A stretch of DNA of 64,000 nt from CAYPJE01 sp964410945 (GTDB lineage Bacteria > Fidelibacterota > Marinisomatia > Marinisomatales > TCS56), in contig CAYPJE010000014.1 of NCBI GenBank assembly GCA_964410945.1, positions 1-64,000 of the forward strand, in the 5' to 3' direction. A program made the translations under genes and the position numbers. The stretch's first letter is position 1, and each line of letters starts with the position of its first letter. Below, one piece after another: positions 7,937-16,830 of this stretch. The notes beneath the pieces are model-generated. The model ran no database searches. It was given only the letters and a program-made list of their open reading frames with translations, and was not told where the DNA came from.

Positions 7937-10291
7937 TTATTTGATCAGCAGCATTTGGTTTTGGAATACTTGTTTATTAGCTGTCAACCGGTAAAAATAT
8001 ATCCCGGAGGCGTGATTAGTTCCGTTCCATTTAATTGAGTGCTCACCAGCCGGTCGAAAACTGTTTTCTAACGTTTCTATTTTCTGTCCCCTCAAATTAT
8101 AAATGCTTAAATCGATCTGACAGTCCTGGCTCAAATAATATGTAATGACCGTATTTGGATTGAACGGATTGGGGTAATTCTGATAGAGGACAAATTGCTC
8201 CGGTCGGATTGGCTTGTCCTCTTCGGTTCCCACCGTTGATTGCTGGAAATAGCCGATAATGCGCTCCATTGCAGCAGCACGGTTTGAGCTGCCGACAATT
8301 GTTTCAAACGGGAATCCGAAATAAACCAGCTTGCCAGGGACTGTAGAGCCATCAAAGGTACCGGCATAACAGACGGCAGCATTGTAATTATTTCCGTATT
8401 TCAGGCAGACCGAACTTCCGTTAACAGCATTGATATAGTCTGGATAATCCTCAAGGTACAGTGCGCTGGATGTGCCATAAGTGAATGAAATCCCATCGAA
8501 TATCGAACCACTGACACCATTTATCGTGGTATTGGCGGCATCATCGCCAACATAATAGGCTCGCAGGAACTGGTTATAGAATTGCTGGTCGGCGGTCGGT
8601 CGGGATGAACGTCCCAGGTCCCAGCCGATTTCCGAGCCGGTGATCAACAGGCAGCCGCCCTGCTTGAAATAAGCTTCAACAATATCCTGTTCTGCGGCCG
8701 AAAATGTTTCATCGGAGGTGCTTTCATCGGCCAAAATCCAGGCTACGTAAGGGTAATCGTTCAGATTGACTGTACCAGACAGCACCTGGTCATTGTCACA
8801 GGAGTCGAAATCAATTGAATCCGGTAAAGCCTGACCATGGATGGTGGAGAAATGATGGGCTGCCGCCCCCCAGCTGCCGATCCGGTCGTAACCGTCAACA
8901 ATCAAGAGGTCTTTTTCGGTTCCCCGCTGGGAGTAGGTATCGGAAAAGTCACTATTCTGACCCTCGTATGAGTTGACCAGTTTTACCTGAATAAAATCAT
9001 CTGCCGGGGCATCGTTCATCGGGATTGTCAGACTGGTTGTGTCAGTACCGAACGTTTGATACAGTTGAAAACCGTTGCCGGTATCCAGCCAGATGGAAGT
9101 GTTTTCCACTGGCCCCATGACCATATTTGGACTCCATTTTATTACCAGTTGATCGGCATCATCGCGTTTAATCGAATTCAGGATCGGCTGGGGGGGAATA
9201 CCTTCCAGGGCCCGGAAAGCGGCATCGGCCACGGCCTGGCGGGTTGAGGTCACTGAGGCTGAATCATCGGGGTAGACCCGGTTGGTAAGGAATACCACAA
9301 AGATATCATTTACCGGGTCGCACCATACTGATGTTCCCGTATAACCGGTGTGCCCAAACGATAGTGTTGACAGAAGGGAACCAGCCGATGTACCACCGAA
9401 GGTATTGGTACCCCAGCCCAGGGCCCGGGAAGTTCCACTGGTGTTATAGCGGGTGGTAAACTGATTGACGATTGATGCATCCAGGTAGCGTACACCTTTA
9501 TAGATGCCATCATTCAGCAACAACTGGCAGATTTTCGCCAGATCCCCGGTGGTGGCGAACAGTCCGGCGTTCCCGGAATATCCATCCAGGCCCCGGGCCA
9601 ACGGATCATGGACCTGTCCCTGGTAGCCGCTGGCGGAGGAGGTGGGTGGGCACTGGTTCCAGATCGAGTCCGGTGGGGCGAACATGGTGCGGTCCATCTC
9701 CAGGGGAGTGGTGAATTCTTCTTCGAAAAACTGATACATCGGTTTACCGGCCACCGCTTCGACGACTTTCATCAGGGTGACAAAATTCAGGCAGCTGTAA
9801 ACGTAAGTACCAATTGGATTGATCTGCCCCATCCCGAAGATGACATCGATAATCTCTTCCGGTGTTTTGCTGGCTGGCGGTGAATAATAGGCTGTCAGCC
9901 CGCTTTCATGCAACAGCAGGTCTTTAATCCGGATATCATCCTTGCCGTTGGCTCCAAAGGCCGGGATATAGGTGTCGGCATATTCATCGATATCAACCAG
10001 CCCGGAATCCACCAGTTTCATTATGCAGGAGGTAGTGGCAAAAACCTTGGTGCAGGAGGCCAGGTCGAAGATCGAATTGGTGTCTACAACTGTGGAAGTC
10101 TGGCTATAAGTGAAACGACCATAAGAATTATGGTAATAAATTTCCGAGCTGCTGCCAACGATTACCGTTGCTCCGGGGAATACTGAACTGGCAATAGCCT
10201 GTTCGATAATGTGATCGACTCCGTTGAACTGCTGGGCGGAAATGAAAGAAAGGATTAACAGGGATCTGATGAAATGTTTCAGCGATTGCAT
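7937..10291 (-). CDS. secreted beta-lactamase-fold serine hydrolase with type IX sorting domain
   Basis: About 784 aa, multi-domain. After a signal peptide comes a class C beta-lactamase/esterase domain (about residues 20-350) with SxxK as SCTK, a Tyr motif reading YSCLNF (family usually YSN or YSD), and HTG in the third box. A fibronectin-like linker follows, then a GATase-like domain as seen in some secreted peptidases. The C-terminus has YQNYPNPFNP and a LxIYNLRGQ strand, the type-A sorting signal for type IX secretion and surface anchoring. ATG at 10291 is chosen because AGGAG precedes it and the signal peptide begins there. It probably acts on cell-wall peptides or esters outside the cell. 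Confidence 0.8.
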   Translation of the reverse strand: MQSLKHFIRSLLILSFISAQQFNGVDHIIEQAIASSVFPGATVIVGSSSEIYYHNSYGRFTYSQTSTVVDTNSIFDLASCTKVFATTSCIMKLVDSGLVDIDEYADTYIPAFGANGKDDIRIKDLLLHESGLTAYYSPPASKTPEEIIDVIFGMGQINPIGTYVYSCLNFVTLMKVVEAVAGKPMYQFFEEEFTTPLEMDRTMFAPPDSIWNQCPPTSSASGYQGQVHDPLARGLDGYSGNAGLFATTGDLAKICQLLLNDGIYKGVRYLDASIVNQFTTRYNTSGTSRALGWGTNTFGGTSAGSLLSTLSFGHTGYTGTSVWCDPVNDIFVVFLTNRVYPDDSASVTSTRQAVADAAFRALEGIPPQPILNSIKRDDADQLVIKWSPNMVMGPVENTSIWLDTGNGFQLYQTFGTDTTSLTIPMNDAPADDFIQVKLVNSYEGQNSDFSDTYSQRGTEKDLLIVDGYDRIGSWGAAAHHFSTIHGQALPDSIDFDSCDNDQVLSGTVNLNDYPYVAWILADESTSDETFSAAEQDIVEAYFKQGGCLLITGSEIGWDLGRSSRPTADQQFYNQFLRAYYVGDDAANTTINGVSGSIFDGISFTYGTSSALYLEDYPDYINAVNGSSVCLKYGNNYNAAVCYAGTFDGSTVPGKLVYFGFPFETIVGSSNRAAAMERIIGYFQQSTVGTEEDKPIRPEQFVLYQNYPNPFNPNTVITYYLSQDCQIDLSIYNLRGQKIETLENSFRPAGEHSIKWNGTNHASGIYFYRLTANKQVFQNQMLLIK

Positions 10292-10436
10292 GGGTACTCC
10301 TGGCTGGTGGATTATCAATCGGTTATAATTGTTGATGTGGTAATATTTACAGTTTGATATTACGTTTATTTTCTGTTTATTCGAACGGTGAAAAAAGATA
10401 TATCAGTGGAGCCAGGGAGAATTGTTTAATAGTGTG

Positions 10437-11204
10437 CTATGGTGATTCCATTGCACTGACAGCCGTACATATTCCATTCATGCAATCAACCTGTGGCGAA
10501 ATGACGTACATACAATCCGAACCCCAACCGTAACGGGCATTCAAAGTATCGTTGAAGGCATAATGTTCATTAACCATTGCCCGCAGAACGGTTGAATCTA
10601 CGGTGGTGGCTGAATAAACCAGATAAGTCCAGTGGCCGCCACAGGGTTTGGCACCGAAACCTATCGACTGGCAGTCGGCTGAATCCCCGCATTCCGGTAC
10701 ACCGATATAAGCGATTATATCCTGTTCCATCTGCTTCAACCGGACCAGATCACATTCTTCCGAGGTAGCTTTGTCCAAGGTTATCATGACTGAATAATCG
10801 GTCAATTGGTAAATACTGTCAACATGTGGATAGGGACTGACATCAATCAGCTCGATTGAATAACACTGAATTATTGTATCATTGGGAAAGCCACTGAAAG
10901 TGTGCAGTGAAAAACTGGTGGAGGAATCGGTACCGGTTAAAGTAAAACCCGGTTCGGCATCGCCTTCCCAAAAGCATTCCATGCCAACAGGGCAGCGTGA
11001 ATCAGCAAATAATGTATCAAAGATCAGGGAAATATTCTCATCATAGTTTACGGCGGTCTCCATATAGCCAATATTGATCGTATCGCCAAGCACCAGCGTA
11101 GAAGGCAATGAATTTTCATCGTCGGAATTTTCATCGCAGGAGAGGTAAAAGAAAAACAGCACCGGGAATACAATACGAATCGCTTTGTAAAATACTATTA
11201 ACAT
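10437..11204 (-). CDS. lipoprotein of unknown function
   Basis: A protein of about 255 aa with a hydrophobic leader and a lipobox (FYLSC), so it is probably lipid-anchored. The mature part is acidic at its start and has six or more cysteines (for example SRCPVGMECFW and CGDSADCQSIG), suggesting disulphides and an extracytoplasmic location. GGAGG lies at the ideal distance from the ATG at 11204. Another ATG two codons upstream is too close to it. No catalytic motif is seen. The gene is divergent from rmuC. Confidence 0.6.
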   Translation of the reverse strand: MLIVFYKAIRIVFPVLFFFYLSCDENSDDENSLPSTLVLGDTINIGYMETAVNYDENISLIFDTLFADSRCPVGMECFWEGDAEPGFTLTGTDSSTSFSLHTFSGFPNDTIIQCYSIELIDVSPYPHVDSIYQLTDYSVMITLDKATSEECDLVRLKQMEQDIIAYIGVPECGDSADCQSIGFGAKPCGGHWTYLVYSATTVDSTVLRAMVNEHYAFNDTLNARYGWGSDCMYVISPQVDCMNGICTAVSAMESP

Positions 11205-11372
11205 CAACATATCCTCCGACTTGTAATAAGATTAAAGAAAAAGGATTAAAGATAAAAGTAAAAAACACCAAAATAGCCAGTAGTCTATCGACACCCGATC
11301 ACTCGAACATATGAACCCATTAACACCATAAACCATACTTTCTGATTTCCCAACAAATACGTACTTTTCACC

Positions 11373-12470
11373 ATGACAAATTATATTGGAATTATCCTGT
11401 TCATCGTTGGATTTATCAGTGGGGGCGCCCTGATCTGGTTTATCCGCCAGCGCGAATTGAATTCAATGGCTACCAGCCAGAAGCAGCTTGAAGATGCTTT
11501 TGGCAATCTTTCGAAGGCGGCCCTGTCGGAAAACCAGAAATCATTTCTGGAAATTGCCGAAACACAGTTCAAAACTCTGCTTAAATCATCGGACAGCCAG
11601 CTGGATGAAAAGAAAAAACTGATTGACAGTACTGTCAAGGATATGAAGTCCCAGCTGGAGAGTCTGAATCGCCAGACCTCGGCCTTGAAGGGGCATCTGG
11701 AACAATCCCAGCAGGGTTTATCCAAACTGACCGATACCACCGGGCAGTTACGGCAGATCCTGTCCAGTTCCCAGGCCCGCGGCCAATGGGGTGAGCGGAT
11801 GGTGGAGGATATCCTGAATTTCATTGGACTGGTGGAAGGCATCAATTATTCCAAGCAAGCCATGGAAGGTGGTAACCGTCCGGATTACACATTTATTCTG
11901 CCCCATGACAAGCGCATCAATATGGATGTGAAATTTCCCCTCACTCATTACGAGCGCTACCTGGCGGCTGAGCGGGACGAGGAGCGCGATAGCGCTAAGA
12001 AACAGTTCCTGAACGATGTCCGTGGACACATTAAAGCGATTGCCAAGCGCGATTATATTGATCCGGCCGGGGGAACCGTCAACTATGTTCTGTTGTTTAT
12101 CCCCAATGAAAGCATTTATTCGTTTCTGAACCAGGCCGATAAAGAATTGATCGATTTTTCCCTTTCACAGCGAATCATACTATGTTCACCGGTCACCCTG
12201 TATGCGGTTCTGTCGCTGATCAGGCAGGCTGTGGATAATTTTGCCATGGAAGCACGGGCCGGTGAAATGCAGAAGCTGGTTCAGCAATTCAAGCAGCAGT
12301 GGGGGAAGTTCAATGATAAAATTGATGCGCTGGGAAAATCGTTGAGTGCCACCCGCAACCATTTTGATGATCTATCGACAACCCGTAGCAACCAGCTTCA
12401 GAAGCCCATGGACAAGATTGCCGATCTACAACTTGAGCCTGGTTCCGAAACTGGTTTATTGGAGGAATGA
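11373..12470 (+). CDS. rmuC: DNA recombination protein RmuC
   Basis: A 365-aa protein: an N-terminal membrane anchor (about residues 4-23), a long coiled coil (about 30-125), then the RmuC nuclease-like core with RGQWGERMVEDIL and VNMDVKFPL-like (INMDVKFPLTHYERY) motifs, where the Asp and Lys belong to a PD-(D/E)XK-type site. RmuC limits DNA inversions at short inverted repeats. The length and motif order fit the family. A lipoprotein gene follows eight bases after the stop, probably in the same transcript. Confidence 0.92.
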   Translation: MTNYIGIILFIVGFISGGALIWFIRQRELNSMATSQKQLEDAFGNLSKAALSENQKSFLEIAETQFKTLLKSSDSQLDEKKKLIDSTVKDMKSQLESLNRQTSALKGHLEQSQQGLSKLTDTTGQLRQILSSSQARGQWGERMVEDILNFIGLVEGINYSKQAMEGGNRPDYTFILPHDKRINMDVKFPLTHYERYLAAERDEERDSAKKQFLNDVRGHIKAIAKRDYIDPAGGTVNYVLLFIPNESIYSFLNQADKELIDFSLSQRIILCSPVTLYAVLSLIRQAVDNFAMEARAGEMQKLVQQFKQQWGKFNDKIDALGKSLSATRNHFDDLSTTRSNQLQKPMDKIADLQLEPGSETGLLEE

Positions 12471-12477
12471 AGTAACT

Positions 12478-13260
12478 GTGGTTAAAAATCTATTGGTATT
12501 ATGTACTATTGGAATTGCCGCTCTGTTGGTGAGCTGCGTGGAACCGGCCGAACCTGATGACGGATTAATTGAAAACCTGCCGGCTGTAATCAATACAGAA
12601 TCATCTTTTTCTTTATATCTGAAAGCGGATGAATATGATTTTGATGAGACCTACAGTCTGGAACTGGAACTGGTTGACTCCATCGATGCGGTGACCATGT
12701 CGCTGGTAGTAAGCGGACATGGCAATAATGACAGCGCCTTTGTCGGAATCACCAGTGGTGATTCGATCCGGGTTTTCACTATAACCAGTAATCTGGTTTA
12801 TACCCGGGAGGATGCAGCCCTGGATTTTTCGCCCAGACGTGTACAGTTGTGGGGTGATAATTACAGCGGCTTGATCGAATTGTCACTGATCAAGGGCACC
12901 GCTGCAGAGGAACCGGTCATCCCGGGAGAAATGAACCAGCCTATGGTGATCAGTACAAATTATAATTTTCACTATTACCTGGTGGCCGATGATTACACCG
13001 GCACTAACTCTCAGCTAATCAATCTGGATTACAGTACAATTGTCCAGACTTACACCGATTTGTTGGTAACCGGATTCAGCAGTGCAGATACTTTATTTAT
13101 ATCATTCAGCGATACCAGTGACTCATTGATCCGTCAATATGAGATATTGACAGATACAGTAATTTCTGGTTCAGACTGGGTGATAGACTTTGAACCAGCG
13201 GGATTCCAGCTGGAGGGTACCAACCTGGATGGGGTAATCGATCTATTGATTTCAAAATGA
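12478..13260 (+). CDS. lipoprotein with two tandem ~100-aa domains
   Basis: A 260-aa product from a GTG start at 12478, with GGAGG 12 bases upstream. The leader ends in a lipobox LLVSC. The mature part is two copies of one beta-rich domain. Each begins with an aromatic-rich strand (FSLYLKADEYDFDETYSLEL and YNFHYYLVADDY) and ends with D-x-x-P-x-x-x-Q-L-x-G/W-x-N-x-x-G-x-I. No enzyme motif is present. It lies between rmuC and a metallo-beta-lactamase-fold gene and overlaps the region just before the latter. Function unknown. Confidence 0.65.
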   Translation: MVKNLLVLCTIGIAALLVSCVEPAEPDDGLIENLPAVINTESSFSLYLKADEYDFDETYSLELELVDSIDAVTMSLVVSGHGNNDSAFVGITSGDSIRVFTITSNLVYTREDAALDFSPRRVQLWGDNYSGLIELSLIKGTAAEEPVIPGEMNQPMVISTNYNFHYYLVADDYTGTNSQLINLDYSTIVQTYTDLLVTGFSSADTLFISFSDTSDSLIRQYEILTDTVISGSDWVIDFEPAGFQLEGTNLDGVIDLLISK

Positions 13261-13280
13261 AAGCTGGGGAGGAGGAACCC

Positions 13281-14021
13281 ATGCGATTGATGGTATTATT
13301 AGCCGGCCTGATTCTGGTAATGTCCCCGGTGATGGGAGGCGATATGAAAAAGCAGTTTGAAACAGACACTTTTCAAACCGGTGCTGGCGATCTGAAAATA
13401 ACATTCATTGGTCACGGCACCCTGATGATCGAATTCAAGGACCGGTTTATACACATTGATCCGGTGATGCGCGAGGCCGATTATAAGCAATTACCAGTGG
13501 CTGATCTGATCCTGGTGACCCACGAGCATTTCGATCATCTGGACAAGGATGCCATTCAGGCTATTTGGAACGAGAATACAAAAATGCTTTATACCAGTAA
13601 TTGTGGCGCCGCTGTTATGGGGGGGGATGTGACGAAAAACGGGGATCAAGTTGATCTGGGGTGGATCAATGTTGAAGCTGTACCGGCCTACAATGTTATT
13701 CATGAAAGAGCACCCGGTAAGCCATTCCATCCGCGGGGCGTGGGAAATGGTTATGTGTTGACCTGTGGGGATTTAAGGATTTATGTGGCCGGCGATACGG
13801 AGAATATATCCGAAATGAAGGCACTTAAAGGTATCGATGTTGCTTTCCTGCCCATGAATCTGCCATACACAATGACACCGGAAATGGTGGCTGATGCAGC
13901 CCGGTCTTTCCGCCCGGCTATTCTGTATCCTTACCATTACGGAAATACTGATCCCGGTGAACTGGTGGAACTGTTGAAAACAGAACAGGATATCGAGGTG
14001 CGTGTCAGGAATCTGAGGTAG
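13281..14021 (+). CDS. exported metallo-beta-lactamase-fold hydrolase (UlaG-like)
   Basis: About 246 aa with an N-terminal signal segment (MRLMVLLAGLILVMSPVMGG). The core has the metal site THEHFDHLD (HxHxDH), a later AGDTEN loop with the bridging Asp, and a final H in PYHYGN. This arrangement matches UlaG-type MBL-fold hydrolases/lactonases. Unlike most of these it appears to be exported. The ATG at 13281 is chosen because GGGAGGAGG lies just before it. The substrate is unknown. It is the last gene of the rmuC-lipoprotein-MBL run. Confidence 0.8.
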   Translation: MRLMVLLAGLILVMSPVMGGDMKKQFETDTFQTGAGDLKITFIGHGTLMIEFKDRFIHIDPVMREADYKQLPVADLILVTHEHFDHLDKDAIQAIWNENTKMLYTSNCGAAVMGGDVTKNGDQVDLGWINVEAVPAYNVIHERAPGKPFHPRGVGNGYVLTCGDLRIYVAGDTENISEMKALKGIDVAFLPMNLPYTMTPEMVADAARSFRPAILYPYHYGNTDPGELVELLKTEQDIEVRVRNLR

Positions 14022-14723
14022 GGATCAATCCAAGGGTATTGGTGGGGACAATATGGAGAAATGGAGTGATGGAGAACGGAGGAAGGTAGACCGGAATACG
14101 GAAGAAACCAGGTGAAATCAAAACATAGGTAACATTGTAGGGGCACGGTACATCTACGTTTCAAAGCAGGACGAGCCTATTTCACCCTTCGACGAGCTCA
14201 GGGTGACACCACTTAATTATTTTTTGTACATGTCATGCTGAGCCAGTCGAAGTATGACATATTATAACCGATGACCACAAATATAATGTCACTCTACGGC
14301 CAACTAAACGCACTACAAGCAACAGCTGCCTACCCATCGTAGCAACTTTACCCAACTTCATTCAGGAAAATTTCGTCACGGCAAGTCCTGTCTGCACAGA
14401 TTGACAAGAGCTTGTACCGGCAACGGATTGCAATCTGTTGAGCTGATATAGTGATTTTAAAGGGTTGGAAATAATTATCATCTCAACCCATTCCACTTTT
14501 ATCTTTTATCCGCCTTCGCAGAAGACCACGCCTGTGTGCCGAAAACAGCTGCGTCGTGCAGGCACGGGTTTACCCGTGGAGCTCTATCTTATTATTTGTA
14601 ATTAAGTCCAGCCTGCTTAAAATCCGGCGAAGGGTTAGTTCATACCAGCCAGGTATAATACCTTCAAAATGGGGGAATCATTCGTTGGGAAAAGCCCCTG
14701 AACGGGGTGGGTAATGAGGATAT
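14022..14723. other. 700-bp non-coding stretch with repeat and possible leader
   Basis: No gene is supported. It holds an inverted-repeat unit at 14182-14260 (listed separately). In the last 120 bases before the APS reductase gene there are several small stems: AGGTAT/ATACCT near 14651-14664 and CCCCTGAACGGGG at 14696-14708, just before the SD. This could be a structured 5' leader, but it matches no riboswitch class I can recognise. Confidence 0.4.
14182..14260. repeat. TCATGCTGAGC/TTCGAC inverted repeat unit
   Basis: The arms CACCCTTCGACGAGCTCAGG...TGACA and TGTCATGCTGAGCCAGTCGAAG are inverted and imperfect. Related units occur at 58326-58406 and 59244-59336 in this window. All lie between genes, like REP-type dispersed palindromes. 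Confidence 0.65.
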
Positions 14724-15506
14724 ATGAAACAGAAAATCACCGAGGCAAAGCAGATCATTGCGGATGCCATCGAGGAATTCGGGGATAAAATTGCCGTTGG
14801 CTGCAGTTGGGGAAAAGACAGTATGGTTGTACTTCACCTTGCGCTGCAGGTTAAACCGGATATTCCCGTATTCTCGATACTGACAAAATATAAACCGCGG
14901 GAAACATTTGACTATGCCGTTGAGATGTCCCGCCGCTACAAATTCAAACCGCGGGTGTACATGGTTTCCGATTCAATTCCGCTTGTTTTAAAAGACAATG
15001 GTTTCGATGTGATCACCCTTTCGGACCATGAATACCAGCTGCGTACCGATGACGAGCGAATGGAATCGGGCCTGGAGTTGCATCGTGGGAATCCGAAATT
15101 GTGTTGCCAGCTGCTGAAGCTGATTCCCGCTCGCTATGCCTACGATGATATGGGTCTGAAGGCCTGGTTCAGCGGGTTACGTAACACCGAAGGTCATACC
15201 CGGATATTCATGAAAATCAGGGAAGAACGGAGTGATAAAGAAGTTAAGATCAATCCGATTCTGACCTGGGTGGAAAATGAAGTCTGGCGTTATATGCTGG
15301 ATAATGATATCCCGATTCATCCCTGGTATATCAAGGATTATCCCGGTGGAAAGAAAATTCGATCCCTGGGCTGTGAACCCTGCACAGTGCCAATTTTTGA
15401 ATACGAAAGTGAACGTGATGGCCGTTGGCGGGGAACTACCAAAGCTGCCGGAGAATGTGGAATTCATACCCAGCCGCTTCGAAAAATTCAAATTGACGAA
15501 GCTTGA
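14724..15506 (+). CDS. cysH: APS/PAPS reductase (CysH-type), makes sulfite
   Basis: A 260-aa cytosolic enzyme of the PP-loop superfamily. SWGKDS at 28-33 binds the adenylyl nucleotide. C127-C128 with C217 and C220 (GCEPC) form the CC...CxxC set that holds a 4Fe-4S cluster in APS-reducing CysH enzymes, and ECGIH at 244-248 carries the C-terminal catalytic cysteine. The reaction is APS (or PAPS) to sulfite plus AMP (or PAP). GAGG precedes ATG by six bases. It is followed at 21 bases by a cysteate synthase-like gene, which would use the sulfite. A general assimilatory role is also possible. Confidence 0.82.
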   Translation: MKQKITEAKQIIADAIEEFGDKIAVGCSWGKDSMVVLHLALQVKPDIPVFSILTKYKPRETFDYAVEMSRRYKFKPRVYMVSDSIPLVLKDNGFDVITLSDHEYQLRTDDERMESGLELHRGNPKLCCQLLKLIPARYAYDDMGLKAWFSGLRNTEGHTRIFMKIREERSDKEVKINPILTWVENEVWRYMLDNDIPIHPWYIKDYPGGKKIRSLGCEPCTVPIFEYESERDGRWRGTTKAAGECGIHTQPLRKIQIDEA

Positions 15507-15527
15507 GAATCTGACTGGCAGTTTGAA

Positions 15528-16820
15528 ATGACCGCTTTTAGCCCGACTGAATTCACCCTGGTTTGCCAGGGGTGCGGTCAGGAAATCGATCAGGCCCAGG
15601 TATTGTTAAGCCATCCTGATTGCCCCAATCCCGGCTTACTTCGGGCTAATTACTCACAACAGCAATTAGTGGTTCGTGACACTGGCTGGGGATTGTATCG
15701 ATATGCCGACTGGTTACCGGTCAAGCGTCTGTTAAAGGGCTCCAGCGCGCCGGTTACCTATCGCAGTGAACGGCTGGGTGAACGATTGAGGTTGAAAAAC
15801 CTCTGGTTGACCTTTAACGGTTACTGGCCAGAAATAGGGGCTGCAATGACTACCGGCACCTTCAAGGAATGCGAGGCCTACAGCGTTTGTGCCAGTCTGC
15901 CGGAGGTATTCGATCAGACTCTGGTTGTCGCCTCGGCGGGAAACACGGCTCGCGCCTTTGCCCGGGTCTGCTCCGATAATGATATTCCGTTGATCGTGTT
16001 CGTCCCGGAGCAATACCTGTCGGCAATGTGGTTTAAAGAGCCGATCAAACCCCATGTGAAGCTGGTGGCTGCCGGTGGTGACAGCGATTATTTGGATGCC
16101 ATTTATCTGGCTGATTTGCTGTGTGAATCAGATGGATATATCCAGGAGGGCGGAGCAAAAAATATTGCCCGTCGCGATGGGATGGGAACAACGATGCTAT
16201 CCGCTGCTACAACTATTGGCGGTCTACCGGACTATTATTTCCAGGCCGTTGGTAGTGGTACCGGTGCCATTGCAGCCTGGGAGGCTGCCATTCGCCTGGT
16301 AAGAGATGGCCGGTTTGGCAGTCACATGCCACGCATGATAACATCTCAGAATGCACCGTTCCTGCTGTTACGTGAGTCCTGGCACGGCGGAAGCCGGGAG
16401 CTTGCTCAGATCGAGCCTGAATTAGCCCGGCAGCAGGTGAGTCAGATCGTTGCCACCGTGCTTTCAAACCGGAAGCCGCCCTATGGTATCCCCGGTGGAT
16501 TCTACGACACTATGGCGGGTACGGAAGGCGATGTTCTGGCAGTGGATAACACCGCTACTCTGTTGGCGGCTCGATTATTCCAGGATTTGGAAGGGATTGA
16601 TATAGCCCCAGAAGCCGGAGTTGCCGTGGCCAGTTTAATCCAGGCCCTTGAGCAGGGACTGGTGTCCCGGGACGATCATATTATGGTAAATGTCACCGGT
16701 GGTGGTGCAGAGAAATTGAAGCAGTCAGATGGATTCTTCCAACTGGAACCGGCACTGGTTATTGAGCGTGAAGATTTTCGTGAAGATAAAGTTATTAATC
16801 TGATTGCTGGTTTAAGATAA
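15528..16820 (+). CDS. cysteate synthase-like PLP enzyme (threonine synthase fold)
   Basis: A 430-aa fold-type II PLP enzyme. The N-terminal part has Cys residues (CQGCG, then C32) before LLRANY, as in the archaeal cysteate synthase/threonine synthase group. The PLP lysine is K113 in TTGTFKECEAY, and SAGNTARAF is the phosphate/substrate loop. Cysteate synthase turns O-phospho-L-serine and sulfite into L-cysteate and phosphate. A threonine synthase is the main alternative. The tight placement between a sulfite-producing reductase and an amino-acid acyltransferase favours cysteate synthase. No other threonine pathway gene is near. Confidence 0.75.
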   Translation: MTAFSPTEFTLVCQGCGQEIDQAQVLLSHPDCPNPGLLRANYSQQQLVVRDTGWGLYRYADWLPVKRLLKGSSAPVTYRSERLGERLRLKNLWLTFNGYWPEIGAAMTTGTFKECEAYSVCASLPEVFDQTLVVASAGNTARAFARVCSDNDIPLIVFVPEQYLSAMWFKEPIKPHVKLVAAGGDSDYLDAIYLADLLCESDGYIQEGGAKNIARRDGMGTTMLSAATTIGGLPDYYFQAVGSGTGAIAAWEAAIRLVRDGRFGSHMPRMITSQNAPFLLLRESWHGGSRELAQIEPELARQQVSQIVATVLSNRKPPYGIPGGFYDTMAGTEGDVLAVDNTATLLAARLFQDLEGIDIAPEAGVAVASLIQALEQGLVSRDDHIMVNVTGGGAEKLKQSDGFFQLEPALVIEREDFREDKVINLIAGLR

Positions 16821-16830
16821 GGATTTTAAT

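Noticed and set aside
9472..9883. Rightward open frames inside the serine hydrolase gene
   Set aside because: They are opposite-strand shadows of a long, motif-rich gene.
15528..16820. Simple call as threonine synthase
   Set aside because: The fold allows it, but the operon with a sulfite-producing reductase and an alpha-oxoamine synthase fits cysteate synthase better; kept as the stated alternative.
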